A DNA stretch of 64,000 nt, taken from positions 4,947,324 through 5,011,323 of the forward strand of contig NZ_JAHCDI010000004.1 of the NCBI RefSeq assembly GCF_019697375.1. The letters run 5' to 3'. Made by a program: the position numbers and the translations under genes. The stretch is from Micromonospora tarapacensis. GTDB lineage: Bacteria > Actinomycetota > Actinomycetes > Mycobacteriales > Micromonosporaceae. The first letter of the stretch is position 1. Every line of letters begins with the position of its first letter. This document shows positions 8,518-16,570 of this stretch, piece after piece. A model generated the notes under the pieces. That model saw only the letters and a list, made by a program, of their open reading frames with translations, was not told where the DNA came from and ran no database searches.

Positions 8518-9207
8518 GTGCGTGAAGTTCTGCTCTTCTCCGCCGGCTTGGACTCGTTTCCGGCTTGGCATTTCCTCGGCAAGCCACCGGCGCTGTACTT
8601 CGACAGTGGCCATTACGGCCGGCAGCAGGAGATCGAGACCGTGCGGGCAATCTCCGCGGCACACGGCGTGGATCTGGAGATCAGCGCCGAACTCGACCTG
8701 TCGGCCCGGGCCACGGTGCAGGGCGACCTGATCCCGTTCCGCAACGTGCTGTTCGCGATGCTCGCGGCGTTTCGCGCGGACAAAATCTGGTGTATCGGGG
8801 TCAAGGGCGATCACACGGCGGACAAGAGCCCGGAGGCGTTCGCGCGGATGAGCGACGTGCTGACCGAGTTCGCCGGACGACCTATCCGGGTCGACAGCCC
8901 GTTCTGGGACAAGACCAAAACCGAGATCGTCGCCTGGTACCTCGCCGCGGGACTGCCGGTGGACGCGCTGCTGCAGACGTTCTCGTGCGCCACTCCCGGC
9001 GACGCCTTCACGCACTGCGGGCAGTGCCCCAGCTGCCTGCGGCGGTGGATCGCGCTGGTCAACAACGGCATCACCGGCATATTCGCGCACGACCCATGGA
9101 CGTGGGAACGAGTCGGCAGCTACTACGTGCCCGCGATGGCGGAAGGGCGCTACCCGCCACACCGCGTCGAGGAGTTCCAACGGGCGATGTCCACCGTCGC
9201 CGCCTAG
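8518..9207 (+). CDS. queC: 7-cyano-7-deazaguanine synthase-like protein (QueC family)
   Basis: QueC uses ATP and ammonia to turn the 7-carboxy group into a nitrile, giving preQ0. The 229-residue product has the PP-loop FSAGLDS near the N-terminus (family SGGxDS), YFDSGHYGRQQ, the PFRNVLFAMLAA segment, FWDKTKTEI and a C-terminal zinc site with cysteines in FSCATPG and HCGQCPSC. The PP-loop has Ala where Gly is usual. It starts at GTG 8518 with AAGGAG upstream. Together with folE, queD and queE it completes the preQ0 route, although the divergence leaves room for a modified substrate. Confidence 0.85.
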   Translation: MREVLLFSAGLDSFPAWHFLGKPPALYFDSGHYGRQQEIETVRAISAAHGVDLEISAELDLSARATVQGDLIPFRNVLFAMLAAFRADKIWCIGVKGDHTADKSPEAFARMSDVLTEFAGRPIRVDSPFWDKTKTEIVAWYLAAGLPVDALLQTFSCATPGDAFTHCGQCPSCLRRWIALVNNGITGIFAHDPWTWERVGSYYVPAMAEGRYPPHRVEEFQRAMSTVAA

Positions 9208-9271
9208 GCCACGTCGCGGCCCCCTCTGCTCACCGGGCCTTCGAGCCCATGGCCGACTCTTGTGAGGAACG

Positions 9272-10099
9272 ATGGATACGGATGGATTGCGGTTCGCCGC
9301 CAGCATGTCCATGCTCTACGGGCACCTGCCGATGCTGGACAGGCCCGCCGCTGCCGCCGCCGACGGGTTCACCTCCGTCGAAACCTGGTGGCCTTTCACC
9401 GGCCCCGAGCCGGACGCCACCGACGTGGACGCGTTCACGGCCGCGCTCGCCGACGCCGGCGTGCAACTGGTCGCGATGAACCTCGTCGAGGGCGACATGC
9501 GAGCCGGCGACCGTGGATTGCTGTCGAGCCCCGCCCGGCATAGCGAGTTCCTCACCTGCCTCGACGTCGCGACCAGATTCGCCGACCGGGTCGGCTGCCG
9601 CATCCTCATGGCGCTCTACGGCAACCGCGAACCTGGCGTCGACCCGCACCAGCAGGACCTGCTGGCCGTCGAGAACCTCGCTACCGCCGCAGCAGCCGCA
9701 GACACGATCGGCGCCTGCGTCGTGTTGGAGGCGATCAGCCTCGTGGAGGCCCCGGACTACCCGATCAACGACGCCGACACCGCCGCGGCGACCACCGCCG
9801 CCGTCAACGACCTCACCGGTCTGACCAACACCGGGCTGCTGTGCGACCTCTACCACCACGGACGCTCCGGCGAGGATGTGCCCGGCCTGCTGCGCCGCCA
9901 CGCCCAGCGGCTGCTGCACGTGCAGATCGCCGACGATCCCGGCCGGGGACGGCCCGGGTCCGGAGCACTGGACTACCCGGCGTACTTCGCCGCACTGCGT
10001 GACATCGGCTACGCCGGCTGGGTCGGACTGGAGTACGAACCGACCCGCGATCCCCGAGTCGACTTCGACTGGCTGCCCACACTGCGGCCGGCTAACTAA
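9272..10099 (+). CDS. sugar phosphate isomerase/epimerase-like TIM barrel
   Basis: A 275-residue xylose-isomerase-like TIM-barrel protein, closest in look to hydroxypyruvate isomerase/IolE relatives. It begins LRFAASMSMLYGHLPMLDR and carries VVLEAISLVEAPDYPIND and GLLCDLYHHG, where the Glu, Asp and His of the metal site are expected, plus HVQIADDPGRGRPGSG and VGLEYEP. Such enzymes interconvert aldoses and ketoses or epimerise at the carbon next to a carbonyl. GAGGA lies just upstream of ATG 9272. It is the first of three different isomerase-type proteins in this operon. Exact substrate unknown. Confidence 0.8.
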   Translation: MDTDGLRFAASMSMLYGHLPMLDRPAAAAADGFTSVETWWPFTGPEPDATDVDAFTAALADAGVQLVAMNLVEGDMRAGDRGLLSSPARHSEFLTCLDVATRFADRVGCRILMALYGNREPGVDPHQQDLLAVENLATAAAAADTIGACVVLEAISLVEAPDYPINDADTAAATTAAVNDLTGLTNTGLLCDLYHHGRSGEDVPGLLRRHAQRLLHVQIADDPGRGRPGSGALDYPAYFAALRDIGYAGWVGLEYEPTRDPRVDFDWLPTLRPAN

Positions 10100-10116
10100 G
10101 AGCAAGGGGATAACAG

Positions 10117-10950
10117 ATGCAGTCGTTGGCGCCATCGTCGCCGGCACCAGCCCTCCAGCGGAGCAACCCCGTCGACCCAATGCGCTGGCTGGCGCTGCCG
10201 CAGGGCCGCCTGGTCACCATGGAAGGCGTCTGGGGAGCGGGCAAGACCACCGCAGCCCGCCTGGTCAGCACCCGCCTACGGGAAGCCGGCTTCACCACCG
10301 CCGTCATCCACTACGGCGGCGAGCCGGGCACCATCGGCCGCCTGTCGCAGTTCCTCGAAACTGCTCCTCTACGCTCCCGCACCGGACTCGGCGGATACCA
10401 AAGCGCCCACCACAGCACCGTCGACGTGCTGCTTCGGCTGTGCCGCGAAGCCCACCACCACCTCACCTGCTTCGGGCCAGCGCTGGCCACCAACGATGTG
10501 GTGCTCGTCGACCACGGCATCTACTCCAAGATCGCCTGGGCGTTGACCGTGCTGACCGAGACCGATCCGCAGGCAGACCCGGCCCAGACCTTGACCCGCA
10601 TACGAGGCCTGTCTGCGCCCTGGTTCTGCACGCCCGAAGTACCCGTCTTTCTCGACACCCCCTGGCCGCTGGCCCGGGAACGGGCGATCAGCAGGGGCCA
10701 CGGCGGCGGCAATCCGGCAGCTATCGAACGGCTGCTGTTCCTGCCCCGGTACGCCGCGGCGTACCGCCAGGTCCTCACCGACAGGGTGCCCCCGGTGCTG
10801 CGCGTACGGGTCGGGCTGCGCGACTCCGACGACGTCGCCGACGAGATCACCTCCGAGCTCCTTGGCGTACTGAGGGCCGCACCACAGGCCGCGGACCAGA
10901 GCGCGGCAGCGCAAGCGCACATGCCGGTGCCCGCACACGGGAGGAACTGA
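10117..10950 (+). CDS. dTMP-kinase-like P-loop kinase
   Basis: A 277-residue P-loop protein with Walker A GVWGAGKTTAAR after the strand RLVTMEG, which is the thymidylate kinase pattern. VDHGIYSKIAW takes the place of the family DRY region, and PVFLDTPWPLARERAISR resembles the segment before the lid. A disordered 20-residue N-terminal extension precedes the domain. A nearer start at Met22 is possible, but ATG 10117 has AAGGGGA upstream. Since the neighbours are sugar and deazapurine enzymes, a nucleoside or nucleotide analogue is a likelier substrate than dTMP. That is inference. A second such kinase lies at 16571. Confidence 0.75.
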   Translation: MQSLAPSSPAPALQRSNPVDPMRWLALPQGRLVTMEGVWGAGKTTAARLVSTRLREAGFTTAVIHYGGEPGTIGRLSQFLETAPLRSRTGLGGYQSAHHSTVDVLLRLCREAHHHLTCFGPALATNDVVLVDHGIYSKIAWALTVLTETDPQADPAQTLTRIRGLSAPWFCTPEVPVFLDTPWPLARERAISRGHGGGNPAAIERLLFLPRYAAAYRQVLTDRVPPVLRVRVGLRDSDDVADEITSELLGVLRAAPQAADQSAAAQAHMPVPAHGRN

Positions 10951-10956
10951 TAGGCC

Positions 10957-11649
10957 ATGACGTCTTTCCTCGACACGCTGCCGGCCGACCGGCTCCTGCT
11001 TGACGTATCCCTATGGTCCGCCGACCTGTCGGCACTGGGGGCCGAGGCCGCTCGGGTCAGCCCCTACGCCGATCTGCTGCACATCGACGCCTCCGACGCC
11101 GTGTTCGTCCCGCAGCCGCTGTTCTTCCCCGACTTGGTGAGCGCCGTCCGGGCGCACACCAGCCTGCCGTTGCATGTGCACCTCATGGCGCACCATCCGG
11201 CCCAGCTCGCGCAGGCGTTCGTTGACGCCGGCGCAGACCTGATCACCGTGCACGCAGAAGCCAGGGAGGCCACCGACGCCATCGAGGTCATCCGCGCCGC
11301 CGGCCGAGCGGCTGGGGTCGCCCTGACCCTCGACACCCCGCCAAACGACGTGGCCGACATGCTCACGGCAGCGGACGCCGTCGTCCTGATCGGCACGCCG
11401 CTGGGCACCAAGGGCACCTCCATGGACCCGGCCGCCGTTGCCCGGATCGCCGATACCCGGCGCCTGCTGCACGCGGCGGGCCGACGTGTCCCGATCTTCG
11501 CCGACGGCGGGATCCGCCGGGACACCGTGGCACCGCTGGCCGACGCCGGCGCGACGGGCGTAGTCCCCGGGTCCTTGCTGTGGAGCAGTAATGATCTTGA
11601 GCAGACCGCCGCGTGGATACGTGGCCAGCGTCCAGAACGGAGCCGATGA
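10957..11649 (+). CDS. ribulose-phosphate 3-epimerase family protein
   Basis: A 230-residue RPE-type TIM barrel. The metal ligands of the family appear kept: LLHIDASDAVFVP (His and Asp), VHLMAHHP (His) and FADGGIRRDT (Asp). The usual substrate loop MTVxPGFGGQ is replaced by VLIGTPLGTKGTSMDP, so the substrate probably differs from ribulose-5-phosphate; relatives act on allulose-6-phosphate and other ketose phosphates. The gene follows the kinase by six bases and its stop overlaps the HAD start. A pathway-specific epimerase is more likely than the housekeeping one. Confidence 0.8.
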   Translation: MTSFLDTLPADRLLLDVSLWSADLSALGAEAARVSPYADLLHIDASDAVFVPQPLFFPDLVSAVRAHTSLPLHVHLMAHHPAQLAQAFVDAGADLITVHAEAREATDAIEVIRAAGRAAGVALTLDTPPNDVADMLTAADAVVLIGTPLGTKGTSMDPAAVARIADTRRLLHAAGRRVPIFADGGIRRDTVAPLADAGATGVVPGSLLWSSNDLEQTAAWIRGQRPERSR

Positions 11650-12416
11650 TGACCGTCGAAGCCCTAGCAGGGTGGACCGTCAGTCTCGATCTGTGGGGAA
11701 CGCTCATCGACCACACCGACAAAGGCGCGGTCGCCGACTGGCGGGTGACGGAGTTCGCGCGAGTCTTCGACGCGTTCGGGCACCGCCGTACGCTCGATGA
11801 GGTTCGCGCTGCCGTTAGCGCCACAGACCGGGAGGTTCTGCGCCAGCAGCGGTGGCACGGTGTTCAGCCGGTCCTGGATGACATGCTCGCAGCGATCCGA
11901 GGCCCGCTCAGCATTCCCGACACGCCACAGATGGCCTCAATGCTGCGCGTCGTGCACACCCATGCCGCCCTGCGTGGGTGCCCGCAACCACTGGACGGCG
12001 CCGTCCAGGCACTCACCGCGCTGAGTATGAGCGGCACCCGGCTCGTGCTGACCTCCAACACCCTCGCGACCTCGGCCGAGGTGCACCGGCAACTCCTCGA
12101 CGATCTCGGCCTGTCCGTGTACTTCGCAGACATGCTCTTCTCCGGAGAACTCGGTATCGCGAAACCGCACCCCGGCGTGTTCGCCGCGATCACCGCGCGG
12201 GCGCAGTGCACGCCGGAGCGGGTATGGCATGTCGGCGACGACCGCCTTACCGACGTCCACGGGGCGCTCATGGCCGGGTGCCGAGCCGTGCATTACCGGC
12301 CGGACGGCGAGGCCGCCCAAGGGGACGCTCACGTCATCACGCATCTCGGTCAGCTCATCGACCTGCTGGCGACCGCCTGCCAGACGGCTGGCGACGGCAT
12401 CGTGGAGCCGTCATGA
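11646..12416 (+). CDS. HAD-superfamily hydrolase
   Basis: A 256-residue HAD protein with motif I modified to SLDLWGTLIDHT (Trp for Asp at DxWGT, as in several HAD subgroups), motif II LTSNTLAT, the lysine in IAKPHPGVF, and motif IV VGDDRLTDVHGA. It is therefore probably an active phosphatase. Two adjacent ATGs (11646 and 11649) exist; the first overlaps the RPE-like stop. In nucleoside pathways such as toyocamycin, a HAD protein removes the 5'-phosphate late in synthesis, which would suit this gene or its relative at 19505. Confidence 0.8.
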   Translation: MMTVEALAGWTVSLDLWGTLIDHTDKGAVADWRVTEFARVFDAFGHRRTLDEVRAAVSATDREVLRQQRWHGVQPVLDDMLAAIRGPLSIPDTPQMASMLRVVHTHAALRGCPQPLDGAVQALTALSMSGTRLVLTSNTLATSAEVHRQLLDDLGLSVYFADMLFSGELGIAKPHPGVFAAITARAQCTPERVWHVGDDRLTDVHGALMAGCRAVHYRPDGEAAQGDAHVITHLGQLIDLLATACQTAGDGIVEPS

Positions 12417-13216
12417 CTCCCGCGATGTCCCGCACCGCTTCGCTGCTGACGCCGCTGCGACCTGCTGGCCCCGGAACCGAGTATCGGCTGTCGGACCTGC
12501 TGCAACGGCACCGGGCTGGCGACGCGGTGTTCGTCACCGACGATGTCGTCAGCTACGGCGGCGGCCACGACCCGCTCCTGTATACCGCGCACCGCGACGT
12601 GCTCCCACCGCGGAGGGCGTGCGATACCGACTGGTTCGCGGACCTGGTCGAGTACCAGCCGGGCCAGCTGCCCGGAGGAGAGCTGTTCCGCTCCACCGGG
12701 CACTGGAACACCCCGACGCAGCTCGAAATATTCCAGACGCTGACCGGGCGGGTCCTGATGCTGGCCGCATGGCGTACCAACTCGGGTGAGCCGGTCCTGA
12801 CCTGTCAGACGTGTGATCCCGGGGAAATGGCAGTCATTCCCTTCGGTGGCTGGCACCTCACCCTTGTCCTCGACGGCCCCGCTGCGGTGTTCAACTTCTA
12901 CACCGGCCTCCCAGCTGAGACCGCACCACCGCACCAGGCAATGGCGGCCGGCGATCGAGGCAAGTATCGGCGAGCGGCGCCGGTCGAGCTCACCGCGGTA
13001 CGTGCCAGGGAGGGATTCGCGATCACCGGGCCCGCCGACAGTGTGGCCGTCTGGGGTGCCGCACAAACGGTCTCGGAGCCGACCTGGCTGCGTGACATCG
13101 TCGCCGGCACAAGTCTTCCGGACTTCTACCGCAACGCCGACAGCGCGACGCTCGCCGCCCTGGTCGCCCACGCACGCCGCCAAGTACCTGTCTGCCACCG
13201 AACGGATCCTCGATGA
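12413..13216 (+). CDS. cupin protein resembling cupin-type phosphoglucose isomerase
   Basis: A 267-residue protein with one cupin core near residues 100-165: GHWNTPTQLEIFQTLTG, then DPGEMAVIPFGGWHLTLVL and AVFNFYTG. The order of His, Glu and His residues parallels the metal site of archaeal cupin glucose-6-phosphate isomerases. The flanking ends do not ring a bell. It starts at ATG 12413 by ATGA overlap with the HAD gene and ends by ATGA overlap with the HprK-like gene, so expression is tightly coupled to both. Isomerisation of a ketose or aldose phosphate is the most economical guess. Confidence 0.65.
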   Translation: MTPAMSRTASLLTPLRPAGPGTEYRLSDLLQRHRAGDAVFVTDDVVSYGGGHDPLLYTAHRDVLPPRRACDTDWFADLVEYQPGQLPGGELFRSTGHWNTPTQLEIFQTLTGRVLMLAAWRTNSGEPVLTCQTCDPGEMAVIPFGGWHLTLVLDGPAAVFNFYTGLPAETAPPHQAMAAGDRGKYRRAAPVELTAVRAREGFAITGPADSVAVWGAAQTVSEPTWLRDIVAGTSLPDFYRNADSATLAALVAHARRQVPVCHRTDPR

Positions 13217-14319
13217 CCCCACCGAATCCCACTGCAACGGCCGACACGGCGACGTTCCGGTGCGCTACCGCGTCGGTCACGCTCACCACCGACATCGCGG
13301 GCATCCTGAAGGAGGCCCGGAAGATCCTCTACTCCTACGACGAACTTCCGGGCAGCGGCGGTACCTGGCAGGTACACCTGAACTACGACCCGGACGTCGC
13401 CAAAAATCCAGGTGCGCACACCGACGGGGACGAGTTCGACATCGGGCCGCAGACGTACGCGTACCGGCACAACGGTTCCCTCCAGAACGTGTTCTGGGTT
13501 CCGGCCCGGCGCACCCTCTTGCACGCTGACCCGGCCGCGAAGGTGATCTACGCCTGGTGTGACGACGTTCCCGCTGCTCTTGACTGGGCACCGCGGCTGG
13601 TTCGGCAAGCCATGACCGCGCAACTGCTGGCAGCCGGAATGGTCTACGCCCACGCCGCCGCCTTCACCTATGCCGAGCGTGGCGTCCTGATCGCGGGCAA
13701 TCGCGGTCGGGGCAAGACGACGACGCTGCTGGCGAGCCTGCACCATCTCGGCGGCGACTACTCGACCAACGACCGGCTCATGCTCCACGCCACCGGCGAG
13801 CGGCTGCACGGTTATCCATGGCCGATGCCGCTGCGGGCCGGGATCGGCACCCTCACCGCCCTGCCGCACCTGCGGCACCTGGTCCCGCCCCAGCAGCAGA
13901 CACTGCCGGCCGAGAAACGGTGGACGTTCCCCACCAAGATCGTCGTAGAGCCGCCCGCCTTCCCGGCACTGATGCAGCCCGGAGCGACCGTCGCCCGCGA
14001 CCTGAGCATCTCGATGATGCTCTGGCCGCAGCTCGACCCAGCCAGAACCGAGGTCCAGGTCGAGCGGGTCGACCCGGACGAGATCACCGACACCTTGAAC
14101 AAAACCCGCATGTTCATGCACGACCTGCAGCGTGGCGCCAGCGCCCACACCAACCAGTGGCTCGCCGCGGCCCCCGAGGACGACATCGTCTACCGAAATG
14201 TGGAGCAGACAGCCGCAGTACTGGCCCAACAGCCCTGTTTCCGCATCCGTGCCGGCGCCGACCCGGTCGCGCTGGCCGCCGCCGTCGGCCGGCTGCTCCA
14301 CGACGAGGTAGTCGGATGA
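13213..14319 (+). CDS. HPr-kinase-like P-loop protein
   Basis: A 368-residue protein with the P-loop LIAGNRGRGKTTTLLA around residue 160, preceded by GMVYAHAAAFTYAERGVL, the arrangement of HprK-type kinases (HAAAV...GxxGxGKSTL), and followed by GGDYSTNDRLML. HprK relatives phosphorylate serine in HPr or, in lasso-peptide clusters, in the precursor peptide. It directly precedes an NTP_transf_5 gene, the same pair seen in some lasso clusters, but no lasso cyclase, protease or precursor is present here. The acceptor may be a small molecule or carrier; nothing in the sequence decides it. Confidence 0.72.
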   Translation: MTPPNPTATADTATFRCATASVTLTTDIAGILKEARKILYSYDELPGSGGTWQVHLNYDPDVAKNPGAHTDGDEFDIGPQTYAYRHNGSLQNVFWVPARRTLLHADPAAKVIYAWCDDVPAALDWAPRLVRQAMTAQLLAAGMVYAHAAAFTYAERGVLIAGNRGRGKTTTLLASLHHLGGDYSTNDRLMLHATGERLHGYPWPMPLRAGIGTLTALPHLRHLVPPQQQTLPAEKRWTFPTKIVVEPPAFPALMQPGATVARDLSISMMLWPQLDPARTEVQVERVDPDEITDTLNKTRMFMHDLQRGASAHTNQWLAAAPEDDIVYRNVEQTAAVLAQQPCFRIRAGADPVALAAAVGRLLHDEVVG

Positions 14320-15194
14320 ACGCCGCGGAACCCGTCCAGAGCTTCTTTCCCGACACCACCGGCTGTCCGCGCATGTACCGACTATTGCGGGCGGCGAGCG
14401 AACCGGCTCACCGAAAACTCGGCGCCACGCCCGGCCCGGACGACATCCATCCCTTGGGCGAGGTGCTGGAGTACGTCATCAACGCCAAGATGACCTGCCT
14501 GTTCGCGGACTGGCTCAGCCGACACCACCACACCCAGAGCTTTCCCCGGCCGATGCAGCAGTTCCTGCGTGGGCAACTGCGACTCAACGCCCACCGATCG
14601 CGAAAACACCACCAGGAAGCCGCAGCGATCATCATCGCGCTGCACGACCACGATGTGCCCGCCGCAGCGATCAACGGCATCGCCCACGCCGCCCTGCTCT
14701 ATCCCGGCGCAGCCGTCCGGCAGTCCAGCGACGTCGACATCCTCCTCCCCGCATCCGCGGCGGCCACCGCCACAGACGTGCTCACCCGCCGCGGATACTT
14801 CAGCACGGGCCGCAGCCCCACGACCTTGCACCGCGACTTCGACGACACCATCGTGCCCGGGCTCACCCTCGACCTGACCACCCGGCTGGCCCACACCCGC
14901 GACGACGCCACTATTCACACGATTCTCGATCGGCGCATACCCGCACCCAGCAGTGGCGAACACCAGGCGCCGCTGCCGGTCCTGCACCGAGACGACGGAT
15001 TCCGGCACACCCTGGCCCGCGTCGCCTCCCAGCGCCGCTGGCCCGCGCTGGCCGACGCGCTGCACTACGCCCTCGACGACACCGACCCACAACCAGCCAC
15101 CGCCCTCGACAAATCGTCGCGGGCGGGCTGGAACCTCGTCCGCTCCTGCTGGCCTCAACTCCCGCAGGACGCGCCTCTGGCCGGGGGCCACTGA
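14316..15194 (+). CDS. NTP_transf_5-like nucleotidyltransferase
   Basis: A 292-residue protein of the uncharacterised nucleotidyltransferase family (NTP_transf_5). A helical N-terminal half leads to INGIAHAALLYP...RQSSDVDILLP, where DVDILL is the minimal nucleotidyltransferase Asp-x-Asp. A third acidic strand lies at PGLTLDLTT. It overlaps the HprK-like gene by four bases and the next kinase by one. Family members transfer nucleotidyl groups to unknown acceptors and are common beside HprK-like genes in polysaccharide and peptide clusters. Start ATG 14316. Confidence 0.72.
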   Translation: MNAAEPVQSFFPDTTGCPRMYRLLRAASEPAHRKLGATPGPDDIHPLGEVLEYVINAKMTCLFADWLSRHHHTQSFPRPMQQFLRGQLRLNAHRSRKHHQEAAAIIIALHDHDVPAAAINGIAHAALLYPGAAVRQSSDVDILLPASAAATATDVLTRRGYFSTGRSPTTLHRDFDDTIVPGLTLDLTTRLAHTRDDATIHTILDRRIPAPSSGEHQAPLPVLHRDDGFRHTLARVASQRRWPALADALHYALDDTDPQPATALDKSSRAGWNLVRSCWPQLPQDAPLAGGH

Positions 15195-15751
15195 TGATCG
15201 TGCAACTGACCGGTCTGCCCGGCACCGGCAAGACCACGCTCGCCACCAGCCTCGGCCGGCACTTCGGCGGCCGCTGCCTGCTGCTGGACAAAGACCTCGT
15301 ACGCGCGGCCCTGTACGGTCCGTCCGGGCAGGTCACCTACCAGCGGGAACAGGACGACTTCGTCGTGTCCCTGTTGCATCTGGCCGCCCGGGAACGGCTC
15401 ACCCGCGACCCGGACGCCGTGGTAGTCCTCGAACGCACCGGCACCCGCGCGTACCAGCTCGCCGACGTCACCCACCTGGCCACCACGCTCAGCCAGCCCT
15501 TGGCCGTCATCTCCTGCTGGTGCCCCGACAACGTGGCCCGCGACCGGCTCGACGCCGACCAACGCGGCGGCACCCACCCCGCAGGCAACCGCACCTTCAG
15601 CCTGTACCAGCAGTTGCAGCAGTCCGCGGACTCGATCACCGTTCCCGCATTGCGGCTGCGAACCGATACCTCCGCCGATGAACTGCTCGACGCCGCGCTC
15701 GGCTACCTCGACCAGCTGAACCCCACCCGATCGGAGGCAGCCGCCCGATGA
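15194..15751 (+). CDS. small P-loop kinase (AAA/adenylylsulfate-kinase-like)
   Basis: A 185-residue single-domain P-loop protein starting MIVQLTGLPGTGKTTLATSL. The pattern LLLDKDLVRAALYG after the P-loop is typical of small-molecule kinases related to gluconate, shikimate and zeta-toxin-like kinases; Arg residues in CPDNVARDRLDADQRGG could form the lid. It shares one base with the preceding gene (TGATG) and overlaps the IMPase gene by four. It is one of five predicted phosphotransferases in the operon. The substrate is unknown. Confidence 0.72.
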   Translation: MIVQLTGLPGTGKTTLATSLGRHFGGRCLLLDKDLVRAALYGPSGQVTYQREQDDFVVSLLHLAARERLTRDPDAVVVLERTGTRAYQLADVTHLATTLSQPLAVISCWCPDNVARDRLDADQRGGTHPAGNRTFSLYQQLQQSADSITVPALRLRTDTSADELLDAALGYLDQLNPTRSEAAAR

Positions 15752-16557
15752 CGTGCCAACTCGCCGACCTGCTCGACATCGCCCGCACTGCCGTGCAACT
15801 TGGGACACGAGTCCTAGAGGCGGCCGCGGTCCGGCAGGTCACCGCCAAAGGGCCCAAGGACGTGGTCACCGATCTCGACCTGAGCATCGAGCAGCAGATC
15901 CTCGCCTTCTTGAAGAAGCGAACCCCCGACATTGACCGGTACAGCGAGGAGGCAGGCGGCGACCCGGCTCGGCCGCGCCGGCGATGGGTCCTCGACCCGA
16001 TCGACGGCACCGTCAATCTCGTTCACGGCCTGCCGCTCTATGGTGTCTCCCTCGCCCTCACCGACGGTGTCCGGCCACTGCTCGGCGTGATCAGCCTTCC
16101 CACACTCCGCCGTACCTACTGGGGAGCCGCCGAAATCGGCGCCTGGTGCAACAACCGAGTCATCGCACCGTCCACGACGAGGAACCTTGCCGAGGCCATG
16201 ATCGCCATCGGCGACTACGGCACAGGCGACGACGCCGACGAACGCAACGCCGTCGCCATCGCCCTGCACGCCGCCCTGGCCCCGGCCGCCGGGAAGGTCC
16301 GCATGCTGGGCTCCGCCGCCGTCGACCTCACCCTCGTCGCCGATGGAACCCTCGATGCCAGCATCACCCTCGGAAACCGGGACTGGGACATGGCTGCCGG
16401 CGTCGCGATCGCCCGAGCAGCCGGCGCGAGCGTCACCGACACCGACGGCACGCCTCACGACCTCGCCTCTCGCACCACGATCGTCACCGCACCCGGACTG
16501 AGCGTCGCGGTACTCGACACACTGCGCCAGGCAACTGCCGGCACCACGTACGCCTGA
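15748..16557 (+). CDS. inositol-monophosphatase family phosphatase
   Basis: A 269-residue IMPase/FIG-fold protein. The signatures are complete: DVVTDLDLSIEQ, YSEEAGGD (Glu for the first metal), VLDPIDGTVNLVHGLP (DPxDGTxN) and NRDWDMAAGVAIARAAG (WDxAAG). The family dephosphorylates inositol, histidinol, fructose-bisphosphate, PAP and other sugar phosphates using magnesium. Set among sugar-phosphate isomerases and kinases, removal of a phosphate from a sugar or nucleoside intermediate is likely. ATG 15748 overlaps the kinase stop. Confidence 0.88.
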   Translation: MTCQLADLLDIARTAVQLGTRVLEAAAVRQVTAKGPKDVVTDLDLSIEQQILAFLKKRTPDIDRYSEEAGGDPARPRRRWVLDPIDGTVNLVHGLPLYGVSLALTDGVRPLLGVISLPTLRRTYWGAAEIGAWCNNRVIAPSTTRNLAEAMIAIGDYGTGDDADERNAVAIALHAALAPAAGKVRMLGSAAVDLTLVADGTLDASITLGNRDWDMAAGVAIARAAGASVTDTDGTPHDLASRTTIVTAPGLSVAVLDTLRQATAGTTYA

Positions 16558-16570
16558 CAAGGAGATACGG

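Noticed and set aside
3918..9207. A dpd-type DNA 7-deazaguanine modification system
   Set aside because: No DpdA/TGT-like transglycosylase, helicase or restriction genes in the window, while sugar and nucleotide genes dominate.
13213..15194. A lasso-peptide cluster
   Set aside because: HprK-like and NTP_transf_5 genes fit, but no asparagine-synthetase-like cyclase, leader peptidase, RRE protein or precursor is visible.
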